DNA of 64,000 nt from Kovacikia minuta CCNUW1 (GCF_020091585.1 NZ_CP083583.1:868001-932000), one strand, 5' to 3'. Counted from the stretch's first letter, positions 47,379 through 56,451 are shown. Translations and numbers: made by a program. The notes: generated by a model from the sequence alone, not told the origin.

Positions 47379-47969
47379 ATGAATCCTTTAGTCGGTTTAA
47401 TTAGGAAAAAAGAGAAGCCTTTTCGGGAAATCTACAAAATCGATGAATTGACCAATCTCTATATGGTTGAGGTTGCACTGGATCGGTATACCGATATTTT
47501 CAATGAGTGGGATTCGGCTCCTTTTAAGCGTCGCGATCTTGATCCTGACCTGTGTCAGTATCTGGAGGAGTGCTGTAATGAGATTCCAGAAAAATATTCG
47601 ATCGAATTGTGCTTTACCCTGCCAGCGGGGATGCGGAATGAACAGATAGAAGAAGAGTCACGGGACGGCGTCAAAAATCATTTCAACTCCAAACGCTACT
47701 TTCTTAGAAAGGAGGTGGAGAAAACCAACATGCGGATGTTGTTGTCGGTGGGGATTGGGTTTGTCTGCCTGTGGGTGGCGCAGGCGCTTTCTACCGAAGC
47801 CCAGTGGCGATCGATTCTCCTGGAAGGATTGGCAATCAGCGGATGGGTGTTTATCTGGGAAGCCGTTTCGATGTTCACGTTTACCAACCGGGAAATGTAT
47901 CATCGTTACGGAACTTTCAAACGGTTACAAGAAGCCCCTATGATTTTTCGCGAAGCGAAGCATCCTTAG
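47379..47969 (+). CDS. Hypothetical membrane protein, 196 residues
   Basis: A soluble acidic N-terminal half with three cysteines (LCQYLEECCNE) is followed by two membrane helices (MLLSVGIGFVCLWVAQAL and ILLEGLAISGWVFIWEAVSMF) and a short basic tail. No family recognised. It starts 37 bp after the baeRF3 stop and is probably the last gene of the island transcript. The sequence 47970-48140 after it holds no gene. Confidence 0.65.
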   Translation: MNPLVGLIRKKEKPFREIYKIDELTNLYMVEVALDRYTDIFNEWDSAPFKRRDLDPDLCQYLEECCNEIPEKYSIELCFTLPAGMRNEQIEEESRDGVKNHFNSKRYFLRKEVEKTNMRMLLSVGIGFVCLWVAQALSTEAQWRSILLEGLAISGWVFIWEAVSMFTFTNREMYHRYGTFKRLQEAPMIFREAKHP

Positions 47970-48148
47970 AAATCCTATAAAAATAAGTCGCGCAAGCGAG
48001 ATGCTTGCTGCGAACTGGGAACCTGGGCGAATCGCTGTCGTCTTGTACTCTTCAGCAGTCAGAGAACCGTTGATAGATGATCTAGAAGTGCATTGTTATT
48101 TTTAACAGGCTCTTAAGAGATTTCTAAAAAAAGCAAAATCAAACACCA

Positions 48149-48181
48149 AGATCCCCGGATTCTGAAAGAATCCGGGGATCT
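48149..48181. terminator. AGATCCCCGG hairpin, copy 1
   Basis: AGATCCCCGGATTCT pairs with AGAATCCGGGGATCT around a 3-base loop. It lies downstream of the membrane-protein gene. The same hairpin occurs at 56142 and 56452, so it is a dispersed repeat that may also end transcription. Confidence 0.6.
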
Positions 48182-48229
48182 TAAATTCCTGATTAACCTG
48201 GCAACTGTTGTGATGACCTTCGCCCTCCG

Positions 48230-48335
48230 CCTAAAGCCCTCTCCCACTTTGGGAGAGGGACTTCCAATCCGTTTCCCCTGCTCCTTTTATGGGAGCAGGG
48301 GTTGGGGGATGGGGGCAATCCGGCATGCAAGATCA
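48230..48335. repeat. Two adjacent hairpins of a dispersed repeat
   Basis: CCCTCTCCCACTTTGGGAGAGGG at about 48238-48260 (first 20 bases already palindromic) and CCCCTGCTCC...GGGAGCAGGGG at about 48276-48302. Non-coding; a 73-codon ORF drawn through it is not credible. The rest of the 47970-48415 gap is AT-rich. Confidence 0.6.
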
Positions 48336-48415
48336 AATATTGCCGGGTTAATCAGTCAGTGTCATTCGCCTAAAATCTACAATCTAAAATCTATAATTGC
48401 ATCAGGAGAGAACCA

Positions 48416-48847
48416 ATGGGAATGCGCTTGAATTCAAATGATCGAAATCGCCCGATCGCCTGGGTAATGGCTGGAGTAACAGGATGGGCGATCGTGGGAT
48501 TACTGCTAATAGATGCAACCTTTTCTTCCGCCAGTGCCCAACAAATTACTTGCAGGGGGCGAATGAATAGTGGCTGGCGATACTCCGCCGAATATTCCAA
48601 TGGGAGTTTCACTCAGATTCGCTGGCATCGATCGGGGCAGTCTTCCCAGGTGTCCTACCTTACCTATAGCTCTACCAATGCTCAGGGGCAACCCGTTTAC
48701 ACGGGGGCATTTCGGGCAAACACTGCTGTGACCCTGGTCGATCTCTCCGGAGGCTATGTCCGATCCGGTTCCCAAATTTCCGTTGGCGTCGAAGAATGGG
48801 GCTGGTCTAGGGGAACCTGTAACAGCCCCATTCCAGGAGCCTGGTAA
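48416..48847 (+). CDS. Secreted protein of unknown function, 143 residues
   Basis: CAGGAGAGAACCA precedes ATG 48416. Signal peptide with hydrophobic core (VMAGVTGWAIVGLLLIDATF), cut after ASA-Q. The mature part of about 100 residues is beta-rich (SNGSFTQIRWHRSG, AVTLVDLSGGYVRSG) with two cysteines (ITCRGR and RGTCNSP). No domain recognised. Convergent with the large hydrolase gene at 48937. Confidence 0.65.
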   Translation: MGMRLNSNDRNRPIAWVMAGVTGWAIVGLLLIDATFSSASAQQITCRGRMNSGWRYSAEYSNGSFTQIRWHRSGQSSQVSYLTYSSTNAQGQPVYTGAFRANTAVTLVDLSGGYVRSGSQISVGVEEWGWSRGTCNSPIPGAW

Positions 48848-48936
48848 AAGCGGGAATGGGGAATATGGGGAATGAAGAATGGAGAATGAAATAGGAAATG
48901 AATAGGCTAGAACTTCCATTCCCCATTCCTCATCGA

Positions 48937-51900
48937 CTACAGGGTCATCGGGGCGATCGGTTCAATGTTAGGGTCGTATCCCCCAATTTGATTCGTCCGC
49001 AACACCCAAACACTGGCTCCATGATCCAGAAAGACTTTGACCACCGTGTCGCTGGCAAGTCGGGGTAACATTGTTCGCCAACTCCCCAGACCTGTGATCA
49101 GGTTGCGGATCGGGTCATCTTCCAGGGTGCTCCCCAGGTTGTACTCGTTGCGTTCCCAGGAGGAGTTGGCACCGCTTAAAGGTTGCAGTTTCGATTTGAG
49201 TTCTCTACCGAGTTGGATCAGTTCTGCAAATCGTTCTGCCTGGGCAGGGTTCTGCTCAGCCCATCGTTGCAACGCCTCGGCGTTGGCGTAAACCTGGCGC
49301 TCGATTTGGCGTAGGCTAGCAAACAACGCCTGGTTCGAGTCCTGGGCACAATTGCTGGCGGCTCCGACATAGGTTCCTCCCGTGCCATCCCCAATCCGAT
49401 AACGAGCCGTCATCACTTCCAGTTGTGCCAGCATGTAGTCTAAGGGCGATTGCCTGCCAATGGAAAAGTCGTAGTAGCCGGTGAACGAATCGTGTTTGAT
49501 CAGAATGTCACAGACGGGACGATCGCCGAGCCAACCAAACTGGCGATCGCCCATATAGCGTGACCAGTGCAGCGTTCCGGCAACCAGCCCATCGGTGTTG
49601 TGGGTATAAACCTGGTGATAGCGCAGATCAAAGCGCAGCTCATCACACAACGGCTCGTGAACCACCTTCGCCACACCAATGGCAAAGTGACCAAAGAAGA
49701 TCGGGGTGGCAGCTGCTGGTTCTGCTTGCTTGCCCCCAATCCCACCATAAACATGCAGCACCAGGGCACGATCGCCCTCCTGCCATGCATCAATCGCAGT
49801 TTGGATGGCAGCCATAGAACTATCATTTCTGCCGACGCACAACACCGACGAAATTCGTCCCTTTTGGGCTTTGATATTTGCCCAGGAGCGTTTGCGGATG
49901 TACTGATAGGATGCTTTCCTGCCAAATACCACCTCATCGGGTTGTAGCCGAAACAACGCCCGTGGTCCCAGGGATTGCACCACAAAAAAACCCTGGGCAT
50001 CCTTTGCCCCGTAGATGTACCAGCCGGTCTCATTGAAGGGGGACTTCTCCAGCTCATGGGTGGTTGAGGGGGCACTCCCGTAAGCTTCTGCAATCATGAC
50101 CGCGGGCAAGCGCACAATTTCCTCAGCCCCGTCGAACTGGCGGGTGGCGCGATTAAAGTGAACCACTCGAAATTGGTCAGTTCCAGCGATCGGCTGGACA
50201 AACCTCACCAGGGCACAAAAACGCCCGGTGATTTGAACCGGTTGGCTACGAATGAAAAGAGAGATGGAGGGATGGGGGAGAGAGATGGAGGGATGGGGGA
50301 TGGGGGATGGGGGATGAAAATTAGTTGTTTCCGCCCTCATCCCTCCGCCCTCATCCCTGATTTCGACTGGCTCATTCAGCATCACCACCATGTCGTCCAT
50401 CGGACGGGAGCCTGCCAAAGATTCGAGGGGACCGACCTGCTGCCAGCGGTTGAGACGTTCGGGATGGATTAACCCCCCGTATCTGCTGGAGTATTCAGCA
50501 TCGGCGCTAAAGTGGAGATCCCGTCGTGCAGCCATCACTAAATTTTTTACTGCTGGGTTATCGACCCACCGCAGTTTTACGATTTGTCCCACTAGATGCT
50601 CGTACCCAGCCGCAGCATGATGCACTTCAAACAGAACGCCCCGGATGGCGGATCGGTCGTCCCGGTTAGGCAAAATCAACCGTCCCATCCAGGGGGCGAT
50701 CGCCCGATAGCAGGACAGATCAACGGTTTGGTTCAGGGGGTAATAGGCTGGATCGTTAAAATCTGCCTGTTTATAATGGGCATAATTGCTAGTTTTGACG
50801 GCAAAACGTTGTTCTGCATCTGCCAGATTTCCCGACAGAATTTGCAGAATGGTTTCAACCGTTTGTTGCAAATAGCTGCGTCCGTCGGGCAAAAATGCCT
50901 GTGGGTCCATATAACCCCCTGGAACCTGGTGTCCGACTGGTCCGGCTGACAGAATCGAAATTTTGCCCTTTCGCTGTGCCCGGTTCCAGAAAGATAGGGG
51001 AAAGATCTTCCAGCGACCAGGAAACAATAACGGACCGAGCCGCTGCACCACATCCTTCTCCCCAACCACATGGTAGAGATGCTCTAGCCTCAGAAAATTG
51101 TTGTTTGCACTCATCACCCCGCCCAGGGAGATCACATCGATCGGGGCCTCTAGCGCTTGTTTCAGGTAAGGAGCAGAGGCAGCAGACATCTGGGCACCCC
51201 CGCTGTAGCCAATCAGGGTAATCGGGATGCCGCTCCGCGAGGGATAGCCCCGCTTGATTAAACCGTTGTATAACACCTGGGCAATTCCCCGGTTGTAGAT
51301 GGGACCGTAGCGCTTGTCGGCAGATACCATCACAATCAACGCATTCCGCATGTTCACCAGCAGACCCAACAGTGCCATTGGATTTTTCCAGCGCATCTTA
51401 TCTGCCAGTTTCCACAGGAAGGCCAGCGGTCTGTCTTCATTCAAGGGCTTATTGAGGACGGAATACATCATCAATCCCTGCACCAGTTTCACATCGGGGG
51501 GTAAGGCAGGATCTAGAACGGTGAGGAAGTCTTCCACATCGGGGGTATGGGCTTCACCAGACTGTCCCACGCCGTCCAGATAAATGACATAGCGAGAAAT
51601 GGTGTCGTCGCCAGAGGGGGATTGTCCCAATTCAGGAGCGGGAGAGGTTACCTGGGTTGTATCTACTTCGTCGCCAAACCAGCCTGCCCACCATCCCAGG
51701 GTTTCAAAAGGTGCCAGCAACCCGGCAAAAATGATCGCAACTACGCCAATCCAACTCAGGTCGAAAATCAACCGGGGGATGACAGGCAGCGTTTGGTACC
51801 AGCCAAAAACCCCATTCCGGATGGGGCGCAGAAAAATGGCAACCAGTACAAACAGAGCCACGAAGCATAATAAGCTCAGCAGCAGTTTGAGCGGTTTGGG

Positions 51901-52791
51901 AACGCTACTGGTCTGAAACGCCAACCTCACCAGGGGATCGCTCCTCTGGCTGTTTGGGTCAAGGGCGATCGCCGCCGAAGTTGAGGATTGGGCAGCAACC
52001 GCCTGGGCAACCGCCTGGGCAGCTTCAGGATGGGAGCGATCGCTGGCCAGAATTAACTGGTTGACTTCTGGAAACGTCTTTTGCGACGCTGCCACCATCG
52101 GTGAAGAAACCCCGCCCAAACCGGTTTCTACCCGTTGCCTCAGCTCTGTTCGATTGTTAGCCAGATCGACGCCTGCAACCCAATCGACGATCGTTTTACC
52201 GAAATGGGCGATCGGCTGACCAACGGTATGTTCCAGCAATTCCCTGACAAACCAACCCAATGCCACGTAGCCAAAAGCGAACCCTGCCCCCATATTGGCA
52301 ACCGCACCAAACCCCACCACCATTGCTAACAGGTGCCAGATGGATAGGATTCTGAGTAAGGGAAACCCCAGGTAAGGCAATGCACCTAAAAAGCTGAACA
52401 GCAACGGCGCATAGCTTAAACCCAGAACGATCAATAGCGTTGGTAGCGACAGGTTGACCGACTTAGTGAACAAACAAATGAACCAGGTACTCAGAACCAG
52501 AAACAGAAATTCAAATAAATATAAAATTGCATTGACCAATAGGGTAAAGACGAATCGAGTTGGCTGAACCCGGTTAATAAATAAAATGATTCCTTGCCCA
52601 ACCGCTAGTGATAACCCCGCCAGCAAGACAACGGAAATGGCAAGTGTCATGCCCTTGGGCAGGGTGATAATTCTTTGGAAAACTTCACCATTTAGGACAA
52701 AAACCCAACCCAGAATGTCCCAAGCACGATCCATTGTTGTAGATACCATAGGCTCTGGTGCGGATAGATTAAGAGGAATCAATTCAATCAC
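48937..52791 (-). CDS. Large membrane hydrolase: multi-helix domain, alpha/beta hydrolase, and papain-like C-terminal region
   Basis: 1284 residues. N-terminus (about 30-220) carries five or six membrane helices of Yip1-like appearance; a further pair lies at about 305-365. Next is a serine-hydrolase fold with nucleophile elbow GYSGG (LIGYSGGAQMSAA) and DGVGQSGEAHTPD. A low-complexity insert (HPPSPIPHPSISLPHPSIS) interrupts it near residue 840. The C-terminal 350 residues contain GHFAIGVAKVV and later ASNCAQDSNQALFASL, a His-before-Cys order like the permuted NlpC/P60 or LRAT group; this is inference. Start GTG 52791 is uncertain; ATG 52749 is possible. Not a gene I can name; probably inner-membrane, acting on lipid or peptide. 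Confidence 0.75.
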   Translation of the reverse strand: MIELIPLNLSAPEPMVSTTMDRAWDILGWVFVLNGEVFQRIITLPKGMTLAISVVLLAGLSLAVGQGIILFINRVQPTRFVFTLLVNAILYLFEFLFLVLSTWFICLFTKSVNLSLPTLLIVLGLSYAPLLFSFLGALPYLGFPLLRILSIWHLLAMVVGFGAVANMGAGFAFGYVALGWFVRELLEHTVGQPIAHFGKTIVDWVAGVDLANNRTELRQRVETGLGGVSSPMVAASQKTFPEVNQLILASDRSHPEAAQAVAQAVAAQSSTSAAIALDPNSQRSDPLVRLAFQTSSVPKPLKLLLSLLCFVALFVLVAIFLRPIRNGVFGWYQTLPVIPRLIFDLSWIGVVAIIFAGLLAPFETLGWWAGWFGDEVDTTQVTSPAPELGQSPSGDDTISRYVIYLDGVGQSGEAHTPDVEDFLTVLDPALPPDVKLVQGLMMYSVLNKPLNEDRPLAFLWKLADKMRWKNPMALLGLLVNMRNALIVMVSADKRYGPIYNRGIAQVLYNGLIKRGYPSRSGIPITLIGYSGGAQMSAASAPYLKQALEAPIDVISLGGVMSANNNFLRLEHLYHVVGEKDVVQRLGPLLFPGRWKIFPLSFWNRAQRKGKISILSAGPVGHQVPGGYMDPQAFLPDGRSYLQQTVETILQILSGNLADAEQRFAVKTSNYAHYKQADFNDPAYYPLNQTVDLSCYRAIAPWMGRLILPNRDDRSAIRGVLFEVHHAAAGYEHLVGQIVKLRWVDNPAVKNLVMAARRDLHFSADAEYSSRYGGLIHPERLNRWQQVGPLESLAGSRPMDDMVVMLNEPVEIRDEGGGMRAETTNFHPPSPIPHPSISLPHPSISLFIRSQPVQITGRFCALVRFVQPIAGTDQFRVVHFNRATRQFDGAEEIVRLPAVMIAEAYGSAPSTTHELEKSPFNETGWYIYGAKDAQGFFVVQSLGPRALFRLQPDEVVFGRKASYQYIRKRSWANIKAQKGRISSVLCVGRNDSSMAAIQTAIDAWQEGDRALVLHVYGGIGGKQAEPAAATPIFFGHFAIGVAKVVHEPLCDELRFDLRYHQVYTHNTDGLVAGTLHWSRYMGDRQFGWLGDRPVCDILIKHDSFTGYYDFSIGRQSPLDYMLAQLEVMTARYRIGDGTGGTYVGAASNCAQDSNQALFASLRQIERQVYANAEALQRWAEQNPAQAERFAELIQLGRELKSKLQPLSGANSSWERNEYNLGSTLEDDPIRNLITGLGSWRTMLPRLASDTVVKVFLDHGASVWVLRTNQIGGYDPNIEPIAPMTL

Positions 52792-52984
52792 AGATTTTCA
52801 ATTACTTGCATTATTGCAGGTATCAATGCCGTATTTCTCAAGCTGAATGACGGTCGGAAGCCGATGACCCATCTTCAACGCTGAAACCAGTGATCCTTTC
52901 TTATCACTTTCTTATACTTCCTTGCTTTAATTTTCTAAGTTATCGATGTAAAGCTCAAGTGTCATCTAAATCAGGGACTGAACG

Positions 52985-53521
52985 ATGAGGCAGCAGTATT
53001 TTTCAGATGGCGAATGGGCGACTCTAGTGCAAACGCCGAAGCAAGCCATTATAGCGGTTGCACTTGCAGACAAAACCGATCCGGTTTCCTTTTTAAAGGA
53101 AACACAGGCAGCCGTTCAAATCCTGGCAGCCGAATTACAGCGCGGGGATATTTCCAGCGATCTGGGAAAGTCAGTGATTGCTTCCTTAAACGAACTGGCT
53201 GCTCAAGAAACGCTTCAGGGAGAAGAGTTGCTATTGAAAAAACAGTTTGAGTTATTGGAAACGATTCAAACGTTTAACAGTGCATCTGAAGGGCAAAAAC
53301 AGGCGATCGCCCACCTCAGCCAGGTGGGAAGTATTTTGGCTTCTAAAGTCACTGCGGTACAGGCGAAGGAGTTTAAGCAATGGATCGTAGACCTTGCTAC
53401 TGAGGTCGCCAAATCAGTTAAAGAAGGGCGTAGCATCTTTGGCGTGGGCGGTGAGCGGGTCAGCCGTGAGGAATCTGGGATACTGTCATCAATTGAAGCG
53501 GCATTAGAAGTTAAACTCTAA
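52985..53521 (+). CDS. Hypothetical protein, 178 residues
   Basis: No family recognised. Helical, acidic, cytosolic. The start reads MRQQYFSDGEWATLVQTPKQ, followed by AAVQILAAELQRGDISSDLGK and ending with RSIFGVGGERVSREE. Glutamine- and glutamate-rich helices suggest an oligomeric protein. Divergent from the hydrolase with a 193-bp gap. Confidence 0.65.
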   Translation: MRQQYFSDGEWATLVQTPKQAIIAVALADKTDPVSFLKETQAAVQILAAELQRGDISSDLGKSVIASLNELAAQETLQGEELLLKKQFELLETIQTFNSASEGQKQAIAHLSQVGSILASKVTAVQAKEFKQWIVDLATEVAKSVKEGRSIFGVGGERVSREESGILSSIEAALEVKL

Positions 53522-53645
53522 TCGCGGGACTAGCCCTGGTGCCTGGTGTCACCTTTGGAAGGATTAGGAAGTGGGGCAACCGAAATTCTAAGTACCCCAA
53601 GCTTTTCACCCTAACCTGGGCTACACCTTGTACACTCTGGTTTTC

Positions 53646-54041
53646 ATGTTCTCTGTATTAAGACGAAGGAGGCAGTGGATGATTGGCTTTCTAATTGCTG
53701 TAGTGGTGACTGCACTGAGCCTATTAATTATCTCTAAATTACCGATCGGCGTTGAAATTGATAGTCCACTGATTGCCCTTGTGGGTGGTGCAATCATTGG
53801 TGCATTTAGTGGGCTATACAATTTATTCCCCACCTGGCTAAGGGCAATCCCTGCAATTTTGAGCCTGGGTTTAATTCCCCTGATTGGTAGCATCATTGTG
53901 TTTGGTTTAGCGGCCTGGTTAGTCGAAGGGTTTCGGTTGCGCTGGGGAATTGGTAGCGCCATTCTCGGCGCGATCGCCCTGGCAATTGTCAACTTCATCC
54001 TGTTTTTCATTTTGCGTCAGGTGGGTTTAGTAGCCGCTTAA
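53646..54041 (+). CDS. Four-helix phage-holin-superfamily-like membrane protein
   Basis: 131 residues from ATG 53646. Four hydrophobic helices (IGFLIAVVVTALSLLII; PLIALVGGAIIGAFSGL; RAIPAILSLGLIPLIGSIIV; IGSAILGAIALAIVNFIL) in the pattern of the bacterial 4-TMS holin-like family that is usually not phage-borne. No lysin or phage gene nearby. Function unknown. Confidence 0.65.
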   Translation: MFSVLRRRRQWMIGFLIAVVVTALSLLIISKLPIGVEIDSPLIALVGGAIIGAFSGLYNLFPTWLRAIPAILSLGLIPLIGSIIVFGLAAWLVEGFRLRWGIGSAILGAIALAIVNFILFFILRQVGLVAA

Positions 54042-54071
54042 GAGCGTTTTTTGTAATAAAGAGGACATTCA

Positions 54072-54608
54072 ATGTTTACGCGGTTCCGGATTTTGTTTGG
54101 ATGTACAGCATTGCTGGGAGTGGTCAGCCTGCCGCTGTTCTCCCATGCCCAGGCTCAAAGTAGTATGCAGGAAATTCAACTAGGGCCTATTTGGAGAGTC
54201 AATCAAAAGGTTCAGCAACTCGCCTTCACCCCACCCCAGGAGGGCAGTTTTCCCGGTCGGGGCGTTGCCAATGGTTCTGTGTTTACGCGAGGGCGGATGA
54301 CCGATGCTCAGTTGAACTTTAACCGGGGTAACTTTAGTTTATCGCTGTCAGTACCACCCGGTACCGGCGCACAGGTCAACTATTCTGGTACCTATACCCG
54401 GTTACAAAGAGCAGGTTCATCCAATTCCAACAGCTTTATCCTGGATGGCAGAATTCAACGCTTCGCCTCTTCTGCAAATGGTCTCAAGAGTATCAATACC
54501 TCTGGAAGCTGCCGAATTGATGTATTTGACGCGCTTGTTCTTAACAGTTCTTGCAACACACGTGTGACTGACAGCTCAACCCGCTTCCACGGATTAGAGC
54601 AGTTTTAA
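54072..54608 (+). CDS. Secreted beta-rich protein of unknown function
   Basis: 178 residues. Signal peptide (LFGCTALLGVVSLPLFSHAQ, then AQS). The mature part has repeated strand patterns (RMTDAQLNFNRGNFSLSLSV; GAQVNYSGTYTRL) and two cysteines near the end (GSCRIDVFDALVLNSSC). GAGGAC is the likely ribosome-binding site. It starts 31 bp after the holin-like gene, so one transcript is likely. Confidence 0.7.
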   Translation: MFTRFRILFGCTALLGVVSLPLFSHAQAQSSMQEIQLGPIWRVNQKVQQLAFTPPQEGSFPGRGVANGSVFTRGRMTDAQLNFNRGNFSLSLSVPPGTGAQVNYSGTYTRLQRAGSSNSNSFILDGRIQRFASSANGLKSINTSGSCRIDVFDALVLNSSCNTRVTDSSTRFHGLEQF

Positions 54609-54615
54609 GCCAATT

Positions 54616-54672
54616 TTCAGTCGTCAGTTGTCAGTTATCAGTTAATTACTGTTCACTGTTCACTGTTCACTA
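54616..54672. repeat. STRR block: TCAGTTG-type and ACTGTTC-type heptamers
   Basis: TCAGTCG, TCAGTTG, TCAGTTA, TCAGTTA and then ACTGTTC three times. The GTTCACTGTTCACT part also occurs at about 14389-14405 before the giant kinase. Confidence 0.8.
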
Positions 54673-54688
54673 CCCCCCATTTCCTATT

Positions 54689-55399
54689 ATGTTATTGACA
54701 GTTTTGCGCCGACAATCGCACCTGATGCAGGTCAACAGGTTGTCAGGAATTAAACTTTTGGGTTCAAGTCTATTTCTGGCTGTTTGCGCCAGTATGTCCT
54801 GGGGAACAAGTGCCAGCGCGATCGAAACCGTGACATTGGTTTTTAATGAATCACGTATCTCCGTTCCGTTCAGTGATTTTCAAGCATTTGTGCAGACGGG
54901 TGAAACCCAACGGCAAAATTTACAGGAATTTATTGCCAGAACTCCCAATGCTTCCCAGGCGGCACGCTCAGTTCTGACCCGCGAAATTGTGATTACCCGT
55001 CCGTTTAGTGAGCGCAACTTCAGAAATCCGATCGCAGACTTTCTGGTGCTGCAACTCAACAAAGTTCTGACTCCCCCGACGGTGCCGGATAATCTGGAAC
55101 CGTTGCGAACTGCATTGGTCGCTTCCTACAGAGACGATCAGCGCATTTCCATGCTGGAACTGTTAGGGAATTATCCCGAACGGGAAATCGTGGTGCAACT
55201 TCCCCGCCTGGAGCGAGCCTATAACCGGGCAAATGCATTTGTGGAGCGGGTACAACCTGCACTGGAAACGGCAAAGACATTCCTACAGGATTTGGTGTGC
55301 GATTGTCCAACCGCTGCAACCAGTTCCAGCATCAAAACATCGGATGAGGGGGTAGAAGGGGGTTCTAGCGCTGCCGCAAAGTCGAAGAGTTGCCCTTAG
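54689..55399 (+). CDS. DUF1400-domain secreted protein (1)
   Basis: 236 residues (or 224 from an internal ATG at 54725). Signal peptide with core LLGSSLFLAVCASMS. DUF1400 features: ETVTLVFNESRISVPFSDFQ, FVQTGE, FIARTPNASQAARSVLTREI, and SYRDDQRISMLELLGNYPE. In most cyanobacteria DUF1400 is fused in front of an alpha/beta hydrolase; here it stands alone. A CDC motif follows near the C-terminus, then a Ser-rich tail. Paralogue of the next gene. Confidence 0.85.
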   Translation: MLLTVLRRQSHLMQVNRLSGIKLLGSSLFLAVCASMSWGTSASAIETVTLVFNESRISVPFSDFQAFVQTGETQRQNLQEFIARTPNASQAARSVLTREIVITRPFSERNFRNPIADFLVLQLNKVLTPPTVPDNLEPLRTALVASYRDDQRISMLELLGNYPEREIVVQLPRLERAYNRANAFVERVQPALETAKTFLQDLVCDCPTAATSSSIKTSDEGVEGGSSAAAKSKSCP

Positions 55400-55444
55400 C
55401 CAGACGCTAAAATCATCCATCTAAATCATCCATCTAAAATTTGT

Positions 55445-56122
55445 ATGCTTTCTCTCCAATCTTTTCAGCGATCGCTGATACAACGGGTGTCCAGGTTTGT
55501 AGGGCTTAGTGGAGTTCTGCTGCTGGGTGTAAATATCGGGGTGCTTGGTCCTGCGGTTCCAACCCTAGCGGCTGAACGGGTGATCCTGACCTATGGGATT
55601 TTTCAAGAACAATTTTCAGTCCAGGACATGCAGACCTTTGCGGAAACGGGAGAACTCAGCCGTCTACGCCAATTTCAACTCAGAATTGCAGGTGCCGATC
55701 CAGAAGTTCTACGCGGATTTTTGAATCAGAAACTTCGAGTCAATTTTCTGTTTCTGGATAGGACACTCAACTCCTTACCGGGGGAATATTTGCTGCATCA
55801 AGTGGGGCAGGTGATTCACAATCGACGGCGGGTTGCCCCCATTCAATCCTTGCGATCGGCGCTGGTTCTCTCCGCCAGAGAAGACAACACCGTTTCCCTG
55901 CTGGAATTTCTGCAAAACTACCCCCTGCCAGAAGTTTACCTGGATGGGAAAAAGCTTGCCGAAATTGGTCAAAAAGTGGGTAACACCCGCGCCAAAGTGG
56001 AGCGTTACCTGGAAACGATGGCAGTTGTGGTGCAGCAGATTTTAAGTGAGCCGCTCTGTGCCTGTGAATCTGAGGTTGGAGCCGTTGATGAAAGTAATAC
56101 TTTAGAAGCGGTTAAAAAATAG
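55445..56122 (+). CDS. DUF1400-domain secreted protein (2)
   Basis: 225 residues. Signal region FVGLSGVLLLGVNIGVLGPA, cut near TLAA-E. DUF1400 pattern ERVILTYGIFQEQFSVQDMQ, FAETGEL, SAREDNTVSLLEFLQNYP. Same layout as its neighbour, with CAC near the end (EPLCACESE) where the neighbour has CDC. Tandem duplication is likely. The hydrolase half is absent here too. Confidence 0.85.
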   Translation: MLSLQSFQRSLIQRVSRFVGLSGVLLLGVNIGVLGPAVPTLAAERVILTYGIFQEQFSVQDMQTFAETGELSRLRQFQLRIAGADPEVLRGFLNQKLRVNFLFLDRTLNSLPGEYLLHQVGQVIHNRRRVAPIQSLRSALVLSAREDNTVSLLEFLQNYPLPEVYLDGKKLAEIGQKVGNTRAKVERYLETMAVVVQQILSEPLCACESEVGAVDESNTLEAVKK

Positions 56123-56141
56123 CACCAGGTTTGAAATGATG

Positions 56142-56175
56142 AGATCCCCGACTTTTTTGAAAAAGCCGGGGATCT
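56142..56175. terminator. AGATCCCCG hairpin, copy 2
   Basis: AGATCCCCGACTTTTTT pairs with AAAAAGCCGGGGATCT downstream of the second DUF1400 gene. Same family as the hairpins at 48149 and 56452; position fits a transcription end. Confidence 0.6.
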
Positions 56176-56227
56176 TGTTGATGGGATTCCCTTCATAAGG
56201 GCTTAGCATTCGGGCAGAAACCTTTGC

Positions 56228-56334
56228 CCTAGAACGCCGGTACAGAAACCGGGTTTCTTCTCTGAGATGCTCAAGTTTTGTTGAATATCCTCACCAGAAA
56301 CCCGGTTTCTCGAAATACTGTACCGATGCTCTAG
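56228..56334 (+). repeat. 107-bp palindromic element, copy B
   Basis: Contains GAAACCGGGTTTC and GAAACCCGGTTTC arms. Inverted copy at 59605-59711 and same-orientation copy at 60310-60416, all exactly 107 bp by my alignment. No ORF. Confidence 0.85.
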
Positions 56335-56451
56335 TCGAAAGTGTCTCCGCCGAATGCTAAGCCCCTGCAAGTTACCGACTTTATTTCGTTCTTGTTCCCT
56401 ACTGATAGGGTGAATATTTAATCCTTGAATGGCACTGACTTAAGGGATTTT

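Noticed and set aside
48210-48431. 73-codon ORF before the secreted-protein gene
   Set aside because: It runs through two dispersed hairpins and G-rich repeats and is best explained as non-coding repeat DNA.
53646-54041. Prophage marker (holin)
   Set aside because: The four-helix holin-like family is common outside phages, and no lysin, integrase or structural phage gene is near.
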